Shown: positions 6,713-13,779 of the stretch, one piece after another
Position numbering within the stretch: position 1 is the first letter of the stretch
Layout of the letters: every line of letters starts with the position of its first letter
The notes under the pieces: generated by a model
Seen by the model: only the letters and a program-made list of their open reading frames with translations
Told to the model about the DNA's origin: nothing
Databases searched by the model: none
Source: Candidatus Troglogloeales bacterium
Lineage (GTDB): Bacteria; Nitrospirota; Nitrospiria; SBBL01; SBBT01
Length of the DNA: 15,126 nucleotides
Direction: 5' to 3'
Assembly: GCA_005239595.1 (NCBI GenBank)
Contig: SBBT01000064.1
Span: forward strand, 1-15,126
Translations under genes and position numbers: made by a program

Positions 6713-8368
6713 TTGAATAGAAAAAAATTGAAAATTGGAATCATGCTGGATTCCTATGACGTGGCCGCATGGGAATATGACTTAATCGAACAAATGATCA
6801 ATTCGAGCTGCACGGAATGCCCGCTTATTATCTTAAATGACCGTCCGGTTGTTGCTTTATCCAAGTTTAAGATCTTTTGGAAAAAAAGACGGACGTTGGT
6901 CTACCACATTTTTAATAGCATTGATGAACGCCTGTCCCGAAACAAGGTGGATGCATTTAAGATAAAAAACCTATCTGAAATATTGTCAGGCGCCCAGGTT
7001 ATTCGAGTTAAACCGATTCAGAAAGCATCCCTCGATTATTTTGAGCCAGATGATATTGGGCGTATTAAAGAATACGGTTTGGACATTTTAGTCAGAATTG
7101 GGTTTAGGATTTTAAGAGGGGATATCTTTAAGGTTTCCAGATATGGCGTATGGTCTTACCACCACGGAGATAATCGGATCAATCGGGGAAGCCCCCCTGG
7201 ATTTTGGGAGGTTGTCGAGGATCAACCCGAAACAGGGATTATTTTACAACGTCTAAGTGATAACCTAGATGGGGGACAGGTCCTCTATCGGTCATGGACG
7301 AAAACAGATCCCTTCTCGCCCGCAAGAAACAGAGGTTACTGCTATATGCGGTCGGTTCCATTCTTAAAGAGGCAAATCGCACTCCTCTATCGCTTAGGGG
7401 AAGATCGATTTTTCACGGGAATAAAGAAGTTTGAGCGGGAGTTCGATTTTTACGACAATAAACTCTATAAAATACCATCGAACCTTGTGATGTTGTGGCT
7501 TACGATAAGGCTCTCTGGAAGGATCATTTATCGCGTTTTTCGGAATAGATTCTATTCAGACCGGTGGCATCTATTGTTTGATTTGAAAAGCGATCTATCC
7601 ACCTCCTTTCGCACCTTTAAAAAGATACCTCAACCGAAAAATCGGTGCTGGTCCCATCCACATCTCCTTCATGTGGATGGCCGCCACTACATTTTTTTTA
7701 AAGAGTCTCTCCCTCCGGTTAAAAAAAGCCACATCTCTCTCATTGAAATAGATGAACAACGGAACATGGGCAATCCCACCAAGGTTCTTGAGAGAGATTA
7801 TCCCCTCTCTTATCCCTTTGTCTTTGAATGGGGAGGCCACTATTACATGGTGCCGGAATCTTCTGCGAACAAAACGATTGAACTCTATGAGAGCCTCAAC
7901 TTCCCGTACCGGTGGGGATTTAAAATGACCCTCATGGACAACATCGTGGCATCAAACACGACATTATTCTACTATCGGGAAAAGTGGTGGCTTTTCACAG
8001 CGATCGCCGAAAACGAAGGCACCTCTCCTGATGACGAGCTGTTCCTTTTCTTTTCAGATCAGCTGTTTACCAGTAAGTGGGAGTCCCACCCCTTCAATCC
8101 GATTGTGTCTGATGTAAAAAAAGCGAAGCCTGCAGGCAAGGTCTTTGAAAAAAACGGAAAAATCTTCAGGCCTTCGCAAGATTGTTCTCAAAGGGCCGGT
8201 TGCGGTTTTCATTTAAACGAAATTGTGTCTCTCTCGGAAACAGAATACCACGAAAAATCAGTGGCCCATGTGGAACCTCATTGGGATAAAGCGGTGCGCG
8301 CAACGAAGACCTTCACATACGAAAATGGGCTGACCATCATTGATGCGATGGAAAAGAAGTTTCGGTAA
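6713..8368 (+). CDS. Formyltransferase-like / beta-propeller (GINT1-N-like) fusion protein
   Basis: The 551-residue protein has two recognisable halves. Residues 1 to about 235 resemble a formyltransferase fold: a first strand KLKIGIMLDS, then YGLDILVRIGFRIL (121-134), the active-site-like GVWSYHHGDNRINRGSPPGF (145-164) and LSDNLDGGQVLYRSW (181-195). A basic, partly amphipathic linker (about 255-285) follows. Residues about 285-551 have repeated short W/H/Y-rich strand units (WSHPHLLHVDGRHYIFF, YPFVFEWGGHYYMVPES, TTLFYYREKWWLFTA). These suggest the five-bladed propeller domain seen next to formyltransferase modules and at the N-terminus of plant GINT1-type proteins. The first half probably transfers a one-carbon or acyl group to a sugar, perhaps in surface polysaccharide synthesis; this is inference. 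The start is TTG 6713-6715 with AAGGA four bases upstream; the later ATG (residue 11) would cut into the first strand. The gene is clearly AT-richer than its neighbours. Confidence 0.75.
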   Translation: MNRKKLKIGIMLDSYDVAAWEYDLIEQMINSSCTECPLIILNDRPVVALSKFKIFWKKRRTLVYHIFNSIDERLSRNKVDAFKIKNLSEILSGAQVIRVKPIQKASLDYFEPDDIGRIKEYGLDILVRIGFRILRGDIFKVSRYGVWSYHHGDNRINRGSPPGFWEVVEDQPETGIILQRLSDNLDGGQVLYRSWTKTDPFSPARNRGYCYMRSVPFLKRQIALLYRLGEDRFFTGIKKFEREFDFYDNKLYKIPSNLVMLWLTIRLSGRIIYRVFRNRFYSDRWHLLFDLKSDLSTSFRTFKKIPQPKNRCWSHPHLLHVDGRHYIFFKESLPPVKKSHISLIEIDEQRNMGNPTKVLERDYPLSYPFVFEWGGHYYMVPESSANKTIELYESLNFPYRWGFKMTLMDNIVASNTTLFYYREKWWLFTAIAENEGTSPDDELFLFFSDQLFTSKWESHPFNPIVSDVKKAKPAGKVFEKNGKIFRPSQDCSQRAGCGFHLNEIVSLSETEYHEKSVAHVEPHWDKAVRATKTFTYENGLTIIDAMEKKFR

Positions 8369-8390
8369 AAGAAGAAAAGAAGTTTCTCCC

Positions 8391-8419
8391 TTGACATTAG
8401 CTGTTTATTCTTCTACCCT
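8391..8419 (+). promoter_or_regulatory. Likely promoter of the porin-pst operon
   Basis: A perfect TTGACA (8391-8396), a 17-base spacer and TACCCT (8414-8419, three of six matches, including the key T, A and final T) lie 35 bases before the porin ATG. The -10 is weak, which would fit an activator-dependent promoter such as one driven by PhoB. The 11-base-spaced pair CTTGACAT (8390-8397) and CTGTTTAT (8401-8408) has the spacing of a Pho box but matches its consensus poorly, so no PhoB site is claimed. Confidence 0.45.
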
Positions 8420-8454
8420 CCGGCTGCTTTTCTGAAACTAAAAAGGGCTTTTTT

Positions 8455-9477
8455 ATGAGAGAGTGGGGGCGTGTTTTTATCGCAGGACTGTTTGTCTTTT
8501 GGTGCATGGGGCCCTCTCCCCTTTTTGCGGGACATGCCACCCCGTCTGACGGGCACGACCTCATTCAGATAGGCATAGCCGCCCTCCAGATCCAATATGC
8601 CAACGATGCAAGCGAGGGGATACTGAGCGGCACGGGGAGCAGCACCTTTTTCCTGAGGCGCGCGGAAGTTCATGCGAAGGGACGGCTCAACCAGGGAATC
8701 GCCTATAAGGTTGAATATGACCTTGTACCTGAAAAAGCACTTCTTGGAGACGCCTATATCGATTTTATCGGCGATCCGAGGATATCGTTGCGGCTCGGCC
8801 AGTTTCGCATCCCATTTGGAATTGAGATACAAACCTCTTCAAAGAAGCTTCCCTTTATCAACCGGATGCTGATAACCAATCCGAACAATGAACAGGAAAG
8901 TTCAAAGGGGATTACGAGTGTGACATCGGGTCTTATCCAAGATAGGGATATCGGCATGCGGGTTTCCGGCAAGGGGGCATCCGCCTCCTACGCCATAGCC
9001 GTCGTCAATGGCTCGGGTAAAAACACCTCGGATAAAAATAGCGCGAAAGAGGTCATCGCGCGCCTAACCGCCCGGCCCTTCAATGGGTTAACATTGGGAA
9101 GCTCGGCTTATCTTGGAAAGGAGCCGACTCAAAATGCGCGGCGAGATCGATTCGGGGGCGATCTTGAGTTTCAACAGGGCGACTCCCTTTTGGTCCGGGC
9201 CGAGTTGGTGACAGGAAAAGCTGGGGGAGTGAAACTTGACGGTTACTATGCCTTCCTGGCTTATCGGGTATTACCCAACGTAGAGCCGGCTATCCGGCAT
9301 GAACGGATTGATCCCAATACCGGGGTTTCCGGTGATGAAATCCGTCGAACAACCGTTGGCGTTAACTATTATGTGGCAGACAACATAAAATATCAGATTA
9401 ATTACGAATGGCGAAAAGATTCAGCCAAATCCAATATGGACAATATGGCGCTGGCTCAATTGCAGCTTAGTTTCTGA
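8455..9477 (+). CDS. Porin O/P-type (phosphate-selective) outer-membrane channel
   Basis: The 340-residue protein has a signal peptide (hydrophobic residues about 7-19, likely cleavage after SPLFA at residue 25). The mature part is a beta-barrel with alternating strands and a C-terminal phenylalanine (LAQLQLSF), the usual outer-membrane insertion signal. FFLRRAEVHAKGRLNQGIAY, LRLGQFRIPFGIE and RDIGMRVSG match the pattern of the OprO/OprP porin family. That family includes phosphate- and polyphosphate-selective channels. It is rather short for the family (OprP is over 400 residues). Its place as first gene ahead of pstS, 1 base from its ATG, strongly supports a role in phosphate or polyphosphate entry. 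The ATG is preceded by AAGGG seven bases upstream. Selectivity itself is inferred from context. Confidence 0.85.
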   Translation: MREWGRVFIAGLFVFWCMGPSPLFAGHATPSDGHDLIQIGIAALQIQYANDASEGILSGTGSSTFFLRRAEVHAKGRLNQGIAYKVEYDLVPEKALLGDAYIDFIGDPRISLRLGQFRIPFGIEIQTSSKKLPFINRMLITNPNNEQESSKGITSVTSGLIQDRDIGMRVSGKGASASYAIAVVNGSGKNTSDKNSAKEVIARLTARPFNGLTLGSSAYLGKEPTQNARRDRFGGDLEFQQGDSLLVRAELVTGKAGGVKLDGYYAFLAYRVLPNVEPAIRHERIDPNTGVSGDEIRRTTVGVNYYVADNIKYQINYEWRKDSAKSNMDNMALAQLQLSF

Positions 9478-9478
9478 T

Positions 9479-10516
9479 ATGCCTCTGTTTAAAATGGGCG
9501 TAAAACGCCTCTCTCTTTTTGCGCTGATCTGGATCTGCCTCTCCGGGGGAGCCCCTTTCGTCCAGGCCGCCTCCCTTATCAATGGGGCGGGAGCAACCTT
9601 CCCCTATCCGATCTATTCAAAGTGGTTTGATGAATTTACCAAAACCCATCCGGAGATCCGGTTTAACTATCAGTCGATCGGCTCCGGCGGCGGGATTCGA
9701 CAGGTTTCAGCGGGAACCGTTGATTTTGGGGCAACCGATGCCCCCATGACCGACGAACAGAAAAGTAAGTCCAAGGTGGGACTGCTTCATTTCCCAACCG
9801 TGTTGGGAGGCGTGGTCCCCGTCTATCATCTTCCGGAAGTTTCGGGAGAGATCAATTTCACGGCAGAAATCCTTGCCGACATTTATCTTGGAAAGGTTGT
9901 ACGATGGAACGACCCGAAGATCGCAAGGGCAAACCCTTCTATAAAATTCCCCGAAAAAGCGATTTCCGTGGTGCACCGCTCCGACGGTTCCGGCACGACC
10001 TACATCTGGGTCGACTATCTCTCTAAAATCTCTTCCGAATGGCGGGAAAAGGTGGGGATCGGTGCATCCGTCAAGTGGCCCGTGGGCCTGGGTGGAAAGG
10101 GGAACGAAGGGGTGACCGCCATGATCAAGCAGCTCCCCTATGCCATCGGCTACGTGGAACTCATCTACGCGGAGCAAAACGCCCTTTCCTTCGGAAAAGT
10201 GCAAAATGCGGCGGGGGAATTCATCAAGGCTGATTTGGCAAGCCTTACGGCCGCCGCTGCCGCAACCAAGATGCCCGATGATTTCCGCGTGAGCCTGACC
10301 AATGCCCCCGGCAAGGGGGCCTATCCACTGGCCAGTTTCACCTGGCTCCTGATTCCAGAAAAAATAGCAGATCCGGTCAAAGGGCGCGCCATGGTTAATT
10401 TCTTAAAATGGATGCTGCATGAGGGGCAGGCGCTGGCTCCCCTCTTAGCCTATGCCCCGCTCCCGAAAGAAACTCTCTCAATGGCAGAGGCGGCCATTGC
10501 TAAAATCCGTTATTAA
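9479..10516 (+). CDS. pstS: Periplasmic phosphate-binding protein PstS
   Basis: This is the solute-binding component of the Pst ABC transporter, acting in the periplasm. At 345 residues it is close to E. coli PstS. A signal peptide (basic GVKRL followed by a hydrophobic core, likely cut after FVQA at residue 30) leads into LINGAGATFPYPIYSKWF. Phosphate-contacting segments are visible: GAGATFP (36-42), IGSGGGI (67-73), FGATDAPM (83-90) and VHRSDGSGTTYIW (165-177), with Arg167, Asp169 and the SGTT loop. The ATG comes 1 base after the porin TGA, and no good ribosome binding site is visible, so translation is probably coupled to the porin. A second ATG at 9494 is possible and would shorten the signal peptide by five residues. 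Confidence 0.96.
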   Translation: MPLFKMGVKRLSLFALIWICLSGGAPFVQAASLINGAGATFPYPIYSKWFDEFTKTHPEIRFNYQSIGSGGGIRQVSAGTVDFGATDAPMTDEQKSKSKVGLLHFPTVLGGVVPVYHLPEVSGEINFTAEILADIYLGKVVRWNDPKIARANPSIKFPEKAISVVHRSDGSGTTYIWVDYLSKISSEWREKVGIGASVKWPVGLGGKGNEGVTAMIKQLPYAIGYVELIYAEQNALSFGKVQNAAGEFIKADLASLTAAAAATKMPDDFRVSLTNAPGKGAYPLASFTWLLIPEKIADPVKGRAMVNFLKWMLHEGQALAPLLAYAPLPKETLSMAEAAIAKIRY

Positions 10517-11441
10517 AAATATCCAGCTAAAACGTTTCAAGATAGCCGATCCTCTCTTTAAGAGGACCACGTGCCTTGCAGCCGGCCTTGTGGTTATCCT
10601 GACCTTCCTTCTCTTTTTCTTCATTGCCCGGCATGCCCTCCCTTCGATTGAAGCCTTTGGATGGAGCTTTCTTTATGGGTCACAATGGGATCCGGTCAGC
10701 GAACAGTTTGGAGCCGCTCCTTTTATCTATGGAACCTTAGCGACATCGGCCATCGCCCTTATGGTAGCAACGCCGATCGGAATAGGGACGGCGATTTTCC
10801 TCTCGGAACTCGTTCCGTCCTGGCTTTCCGGGCCCCTCTCTTTTCTGATCGATTTGTTGGCTGCCATCCCCAGCGTACTCTACGGCCTGGTCGGCATCTT
10901 TGTCCTTATCCCCTTGATGCGCTCATCGATTGATCCCGCCCTCTCTGCCCTGCTTGGGGTTTTTCCACTTTTTGAATCATCCACTTACGGTTTTGGAATC
11001 ATGACCGCGGGATTGCTCCTCTCTATTATGATTATCCCGTTTATTGTCTCTGTCTCCCGCGAGGCGCTCCTCGCCGTGCCGCTGATACAGCGTGAGGCGA
11101 TCTTATCCCTTGGCGCGACCCGATGGGAAATGGTCACAAAGGTGGTTCTCCCCATGGCAAAAAGCGGCCTTATCGGATCGCTCTTCCTTTCCCTCGCCCG
11201 CGCCTTGGGCGAGACGATGGCGGTCACAATGGTGGTTGGGAATCGGCCCGAAATTCGGGCTTCCCTTTTTGAGCCGGGACATACCCTGGCTGCCGTGATC
11301 GCCAACGAGTTTGCCGAAGCGGTTTCTGATCTTTATCTGGCAACCCTTATTGAGATTGCCCTGGTTCTCTTTGGTGTAACGTTGATTATTAACGGAATAG
11401 CCCGCCTCTTCGTCAGACGTTCTGTGGGAGGCAAACCATGA
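10497..11441 (+). CDS. pstC: Phosphate ABC transporter permease PstC
   Basis: This is one of the two inner-membrane permeases of the Pst transporter. I chose the TTG at 10497-10499 (314 residues), because AGAGG sits six bases upstream. It overlaps the end of pstS by 20 bases. An ATG at 10452 in the same frame would add 15 basic residues but has no visible ribosome binding site. The protein has a cytoplasmic N-terminus, a first membrane helix at about 27-45, a periplasmic loop, and further helices at about 82-100, 112-140, 168-186 and 280-302. The EAA-type cytoplasmic loop that contacts PstB is at 200-225 (REAILSLGATRWEMVTKVVL), followed by the family-typical LARALGETMAV (233-243). Confidence 0.94.
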   Translation: MLKSVIKNIQLKRFKIADPLFKRTTCLAAGLVVILTFLLFFFIARHALPSIEAFGWSFLYGSQWDPVSEQFGAAPFIYGTLATSAIALMVATPIGIGTAIFLSELVPSWLSGPLSFLIDLLAAIPSVLYGLVGIFVLIPLMRSSIDPALSALLGVFPLFESSTYGFGIMTAGLLLSIMIIPFIVSVSREALLAVPLIQREAILSLGATRWEMVTKVVLPMAKSGLIGSLFLSLARALGETMAVTMVVGNRPEIRASLFEPGHTLAAVIANEFAEAVSDLYLATLIEIALVLFGVTLIINGIARLFVRRSVGGKP

Positions 11442-12292
11442 CCTTTTTGAAAAACCGGTCTATCCATGACCTCCGAAGAAAACTGACCAGTGCGTTCTTC
11501 TTTTCCGTTACCACCCTTTGCGCCCTCTTTACGATTGGAATTCTCTTTTTTATTCTGGGATACATCCTTTATCAAGGATTTTCCTCCTTAAACGTGAGTT
11601 TGTTTACAGAGCTTCCCAGGGCCGTGGGAGAGGAGGGAGGCGGCATGGTCCATGCCATCATCGGCACGGGAAAACTGATTCTCCTGGCAATGATGATCGG
11701 TACGCCGATCGGCCTCCTCGGAGGTATTTACCTCTCTGAATACGGTCAGAAGGGGGGGGGCCTGGTACGATATGCCGCTGATCTTTTAAACGGTGTCCCT
11801 TCCATCGTGATCGGAATTTTTGTCTATACCATCCTGGTACTTTGGATGGGACATTTTTCCACCCTTGCCGGCGGGTGCGCCCTGGGAATCATGGTCATTC
11901 CGACCGTCTTGCGCGGCACAGAAGAGTTCCTCAAGGTGGTACCCCCCTCCCTGCGGGAAGGGGGCCTCGCTCTGGGATTGTCCGAATCGAAAACGATCTG
12001 CCGGATTGTACTCCCAGCGGCTTTAAGCGGAATACTCACCTGTGTTATGCTCGCAGTCGCCCGTGTGGCCGGCGAGACGGCACCGCTGCTCTTTACCGCC
12101 TTTGGAAACCGCTATTTCAGCGAGGGATGGCTTGAGCCGACCGCATCACTTCCTGTCATGATTTATACCTATGCCATCTCCCCTTATCCCGATTGGCAGA
12201 GGCAGGCATGGGCGGGAGGGGTTATCCTCTTGATCCTCGTTCTTGTGGCAAATGTGGTGTCGCGGCTGATCCTCCGTGGCGATAAATCCTAG
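11438..12292 (+). CDS. pstA: Phosphate ABC transporter permease PstA
   Basis: This is the second inner-membrane permease, partner of PstC. It is 284 residues long, of normal length. Its ATG overlaps the pstC stop in an ATGA arrangement, a sign of coupled translation. Hydrophobic helices are at about 20-46, 72-98, 117-138, 140-156, 197-219 and 257-277. The EAA-like loop is at 174-199 (GGLALGLSESKTICRIVLPA), followed by AVARVAGETAPLLF (206-219), the counterpart of the PstC 'ARALGET' segment. NGVPSIVIG (118-126) is also typical of the family. A run of nine G at 11752-11760 encodes Lys105-Gly-Gly-Gly108; any slippage there would shift the frame of the last 60% of the protein. Confidence 0.95.
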   Translation: MTFLKNRSIHDLRRKLTSAFFFSVTTLCALFTIGILFFILGYILYQGFSSLNVSLFTELPRAVGEEGGGMVHAIIGTGKLILLAMMIGTPIGLLGGIYLSEYGQKGGGLVRYAADLLNGVPSIVIGIFVYTILVLWMGHFSTLAGGCALGIMVIPTVLRGTEEFLKVVPPSLREGGLALGLSESKTICRIVLPAALSGILTCVMLAVARVAGETAPLLFTAFGNRYFSEGWLEPTASLPVMIYTYAISPYPDWQRQAWAGGVILLILVLVANVVSRLILRGDKS

Positions 12293-12301
12293 GGGTTTTG
12301 G

Positions 12302-13060
12302 ATGAAGCCCGTTATCGAAGTCGACCGTCTCTCTGCCTGGTTTGGGACAAACCAGGTTCTACAGGGTATTACACTTTCAGTCTCATCGCATGAAATTACC
12401 GCAATTATCGGACCTTCCGGCTGCGGGAAATCAACCTTTATCCGATGCTTAAATCGGATGCACGAAGTAGTGCCAGGGGCACGGGTTTCAGGGTTGGTCG
12501 TCTTAAATGGCGAAGCGATCTACGGCGCCGACGTCGATCCCGTCTTAATCCGAAGGCGCGTCGGAATGGTTTTTCAAAAGGCCAATCCTTTCCCCACTAT
12601 GTCGATTTACAATAATGTGGCGGCTGGCCTCCGTTTAAATGGCGTGACAAAAAGGTCGATCCTGGATGAACGGGTAGAGACGAGCTTACAACAGGCGGCC
12701 CTCTGGGATGAAGTCAAAGGACAGTTGGATAAACCGGGGACCTCTCTTTCGGGAGGGCAGCAGCAGCGTTTATGTATTGCCCGTGCGCTGGCGGTTCATC
12801 CGGAAGTCCTTCTCCTGGATGAGCCGACTTCTGCGCTGGATCCCATTGCCACCGGACGGATTGAAGGCCTGTTGCGGGAGCTGAAAAAGAGCTATACCAT
12901 CGTCATTGTCACGCATAATATGCAGCAGGCGGCCCGTATATCGGATTATACCGGGTTTTTCCTTATGGGGGAACTGGTGGAGTTTGATGCAACATCGAAA
13001 ATCTTTACCAATCCGAAAGATGAGCGGACAGAAGATTATATTACCGGAAGATTTGGTTAA
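12302..13060 (+). CDS. pstB: Phosphate ABC transporter ATP-binding protein PstB
   Basis: This is the cytoplasmic ATPase that powers the PstCA channel. It is 252 residues long, the usual size. All ABC motifs are intact: Walker A GPSGCGKST (37-45), Q-loop MVFQKANPFP with Gln92, signature LSGGQQQR (149-156), Walker B VLLLDEP with Glu174 (169-175), D-loop SALD (177-180) and H-loop His205 in IVTHNMQQA. FQKANPFPTMSIYNNV and SDYTGFFLMGELVE are characteristic of PstB rather than of other ABC ATPases. The start ATG follows the pstA stop by 9 bases, with AGGGG as ribosome binding site about 6 bases upstream. Confidence 0.97.
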   Translation: MKPVIEVDRLSAWFGTNQVLQGITLSVSSHEITAIIGPSGCGKSTFIRCLNRMHEVVPGARVSGLVVLNGEAIYGADVDPVLIRRRVGMVFQKANPFPTMSIYNNVAAGLRLNGVTKRSILDERVETSLQQAALWDEVKGQLDKPGTSLSGGQQQRLCIARALAVHPEVLLLDEPTSALDPIATGRIEGLLRELKKSYTIVIVTHNMQQAARISDYTGFFLMGELVEFDATSKIFTNPKDERTEDYITGRFG

Positions 13061-13073
13061 GCGGGGGAGAATC

Positions 13074-13736
13074 ATGCAACGACATCTCGAAGAGGAACTG
13101 ACCCGGCTTAAGGGAAAGATCCTAAAAATGGGGACGCTGGTTGAGAACCAGATCGCCTCCTCTATTAAGGCGTTGGTCGAGCGAGACAACCGCCTCGCCC
13201 AACAGACCATCCAGAACGACCATCAGGTCAATGCGATGGATGTGGATATTGATGAAGAGTGTATCCGATTGTTGGCTCTCTACCAACCGGCAGGACGCGA
13301 TCTTCGGTTTATCACCACCGCCATGAAGATCACCACTGATTTAGAAAGGATGAGCGATCTTTCCGAAGATATCTGTGAGCGGGCTATTGAGCTCTCGGAA
13401 GAACCTCTCCTTAAACCATATATCGACATCCCAAGGATGGCACAGAAAACGGAGCAGATGGTGAGAGAAGCACTTCAGGCCTTTGTCAGCAAAGATGCCG
13501 TCCTGGCCAGAAAAGTCTGTTTGGATGATCAACCGATTGACGACTTAACCCATCAGATTTTTAGAGAACTCTTAACCTATATGGTGCAAGATCCGGCCAC
13601 GGTCACCCGGGCAATTCGGATCAGCTTTATCACCAAATACATTGAGAGGATTGCCGATCATGCCACCAATATCGCCGAGGTGGTGGTCTATCTGGTTGAA
13701 GGGAAAATTATCCGTCATATCAAAACAGAGGATTAA
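13074..13736 (+). CDS. phoU: Phosphate transport/signalling regulator PhoU
   Basis: PhoU is a cytoplasmic all-helical protein that links the state of the Pst transporter to the PhoR/PhoB two-component system and lowers Pho signalling when phosphate is plentiful. I chose ATG 13074 (220 residues, normal length) with GGGGGAGA just upstream; the frame stays open further left, but only through pstB. Two PhoU repeats are visible, each with a conserved metal-binding motif: ERMSDLSED at 91-99 and ERIADHATN at 191-199. It follows pstB by 13 bases and is the last gene of the operon. The partner phoR and phoB genes are not in this window. Confidence 0.96.
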   Translation: MQRHLEEELTRLKGKILKMGTLVENQIASSIKALVERDNRLAQQTIQNDHQVNAMDVDIDEECIRLLALYQPAGRDLRFITTAMKITTDLERMSDLSEDICERAIELSEEPLLKPYIDIPRMAQKTEQMVREALQAFVSKDAVLARKVCLDDQPIDDLTHQIFRELLTYMVQDPATVTRAIRISFITKYIERIADHATNIAEVVVYLVEGKIIRHIKTED

Positions 13737-13764
13737 AAAAACCGTAGGGTGCCGATAGCCCGGG
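13735..13764 (-). terminator. Possible weak terminator for the minus-strand dehydrogenase gene
   Basis: On the minus strand, CCGGG and CCC-TA-CGG can pair into a short stem with a 2-base bulge, directly followed by seven T (complement of the A run at 13735-13741). It lies in the 43-base gap between convergent phoU and the dehydrogenase. The stem is short, so this is tentative. No clear plus-strand terminator for phoU was found. Confidence 0.25.
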
Positions 13765-13779
13765 TAGGAGGGAAGGCTG

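Noticed and set aside
8390..8411. A PhoB binding site (Pho box) ahead of the porin
   Set aside because: Two octamers have the right 11-base spacing, but they match each other and the known consensus at only about half the positions.
8438..8454. A terminator hairpin (AAAAAG-GG-CTTTTTT) just before the porin
   Set aside because: The loop would have only two bases, and the same bases hold the porin ribosome binding site.
12906..13073. An upstream extension of phoU into pstB
   Set aside because: The added residues match no PhoU sequence and translate the end of pstB in the wrong frame; ATG 13074 has its own ribosome binding site and gives the normal length.
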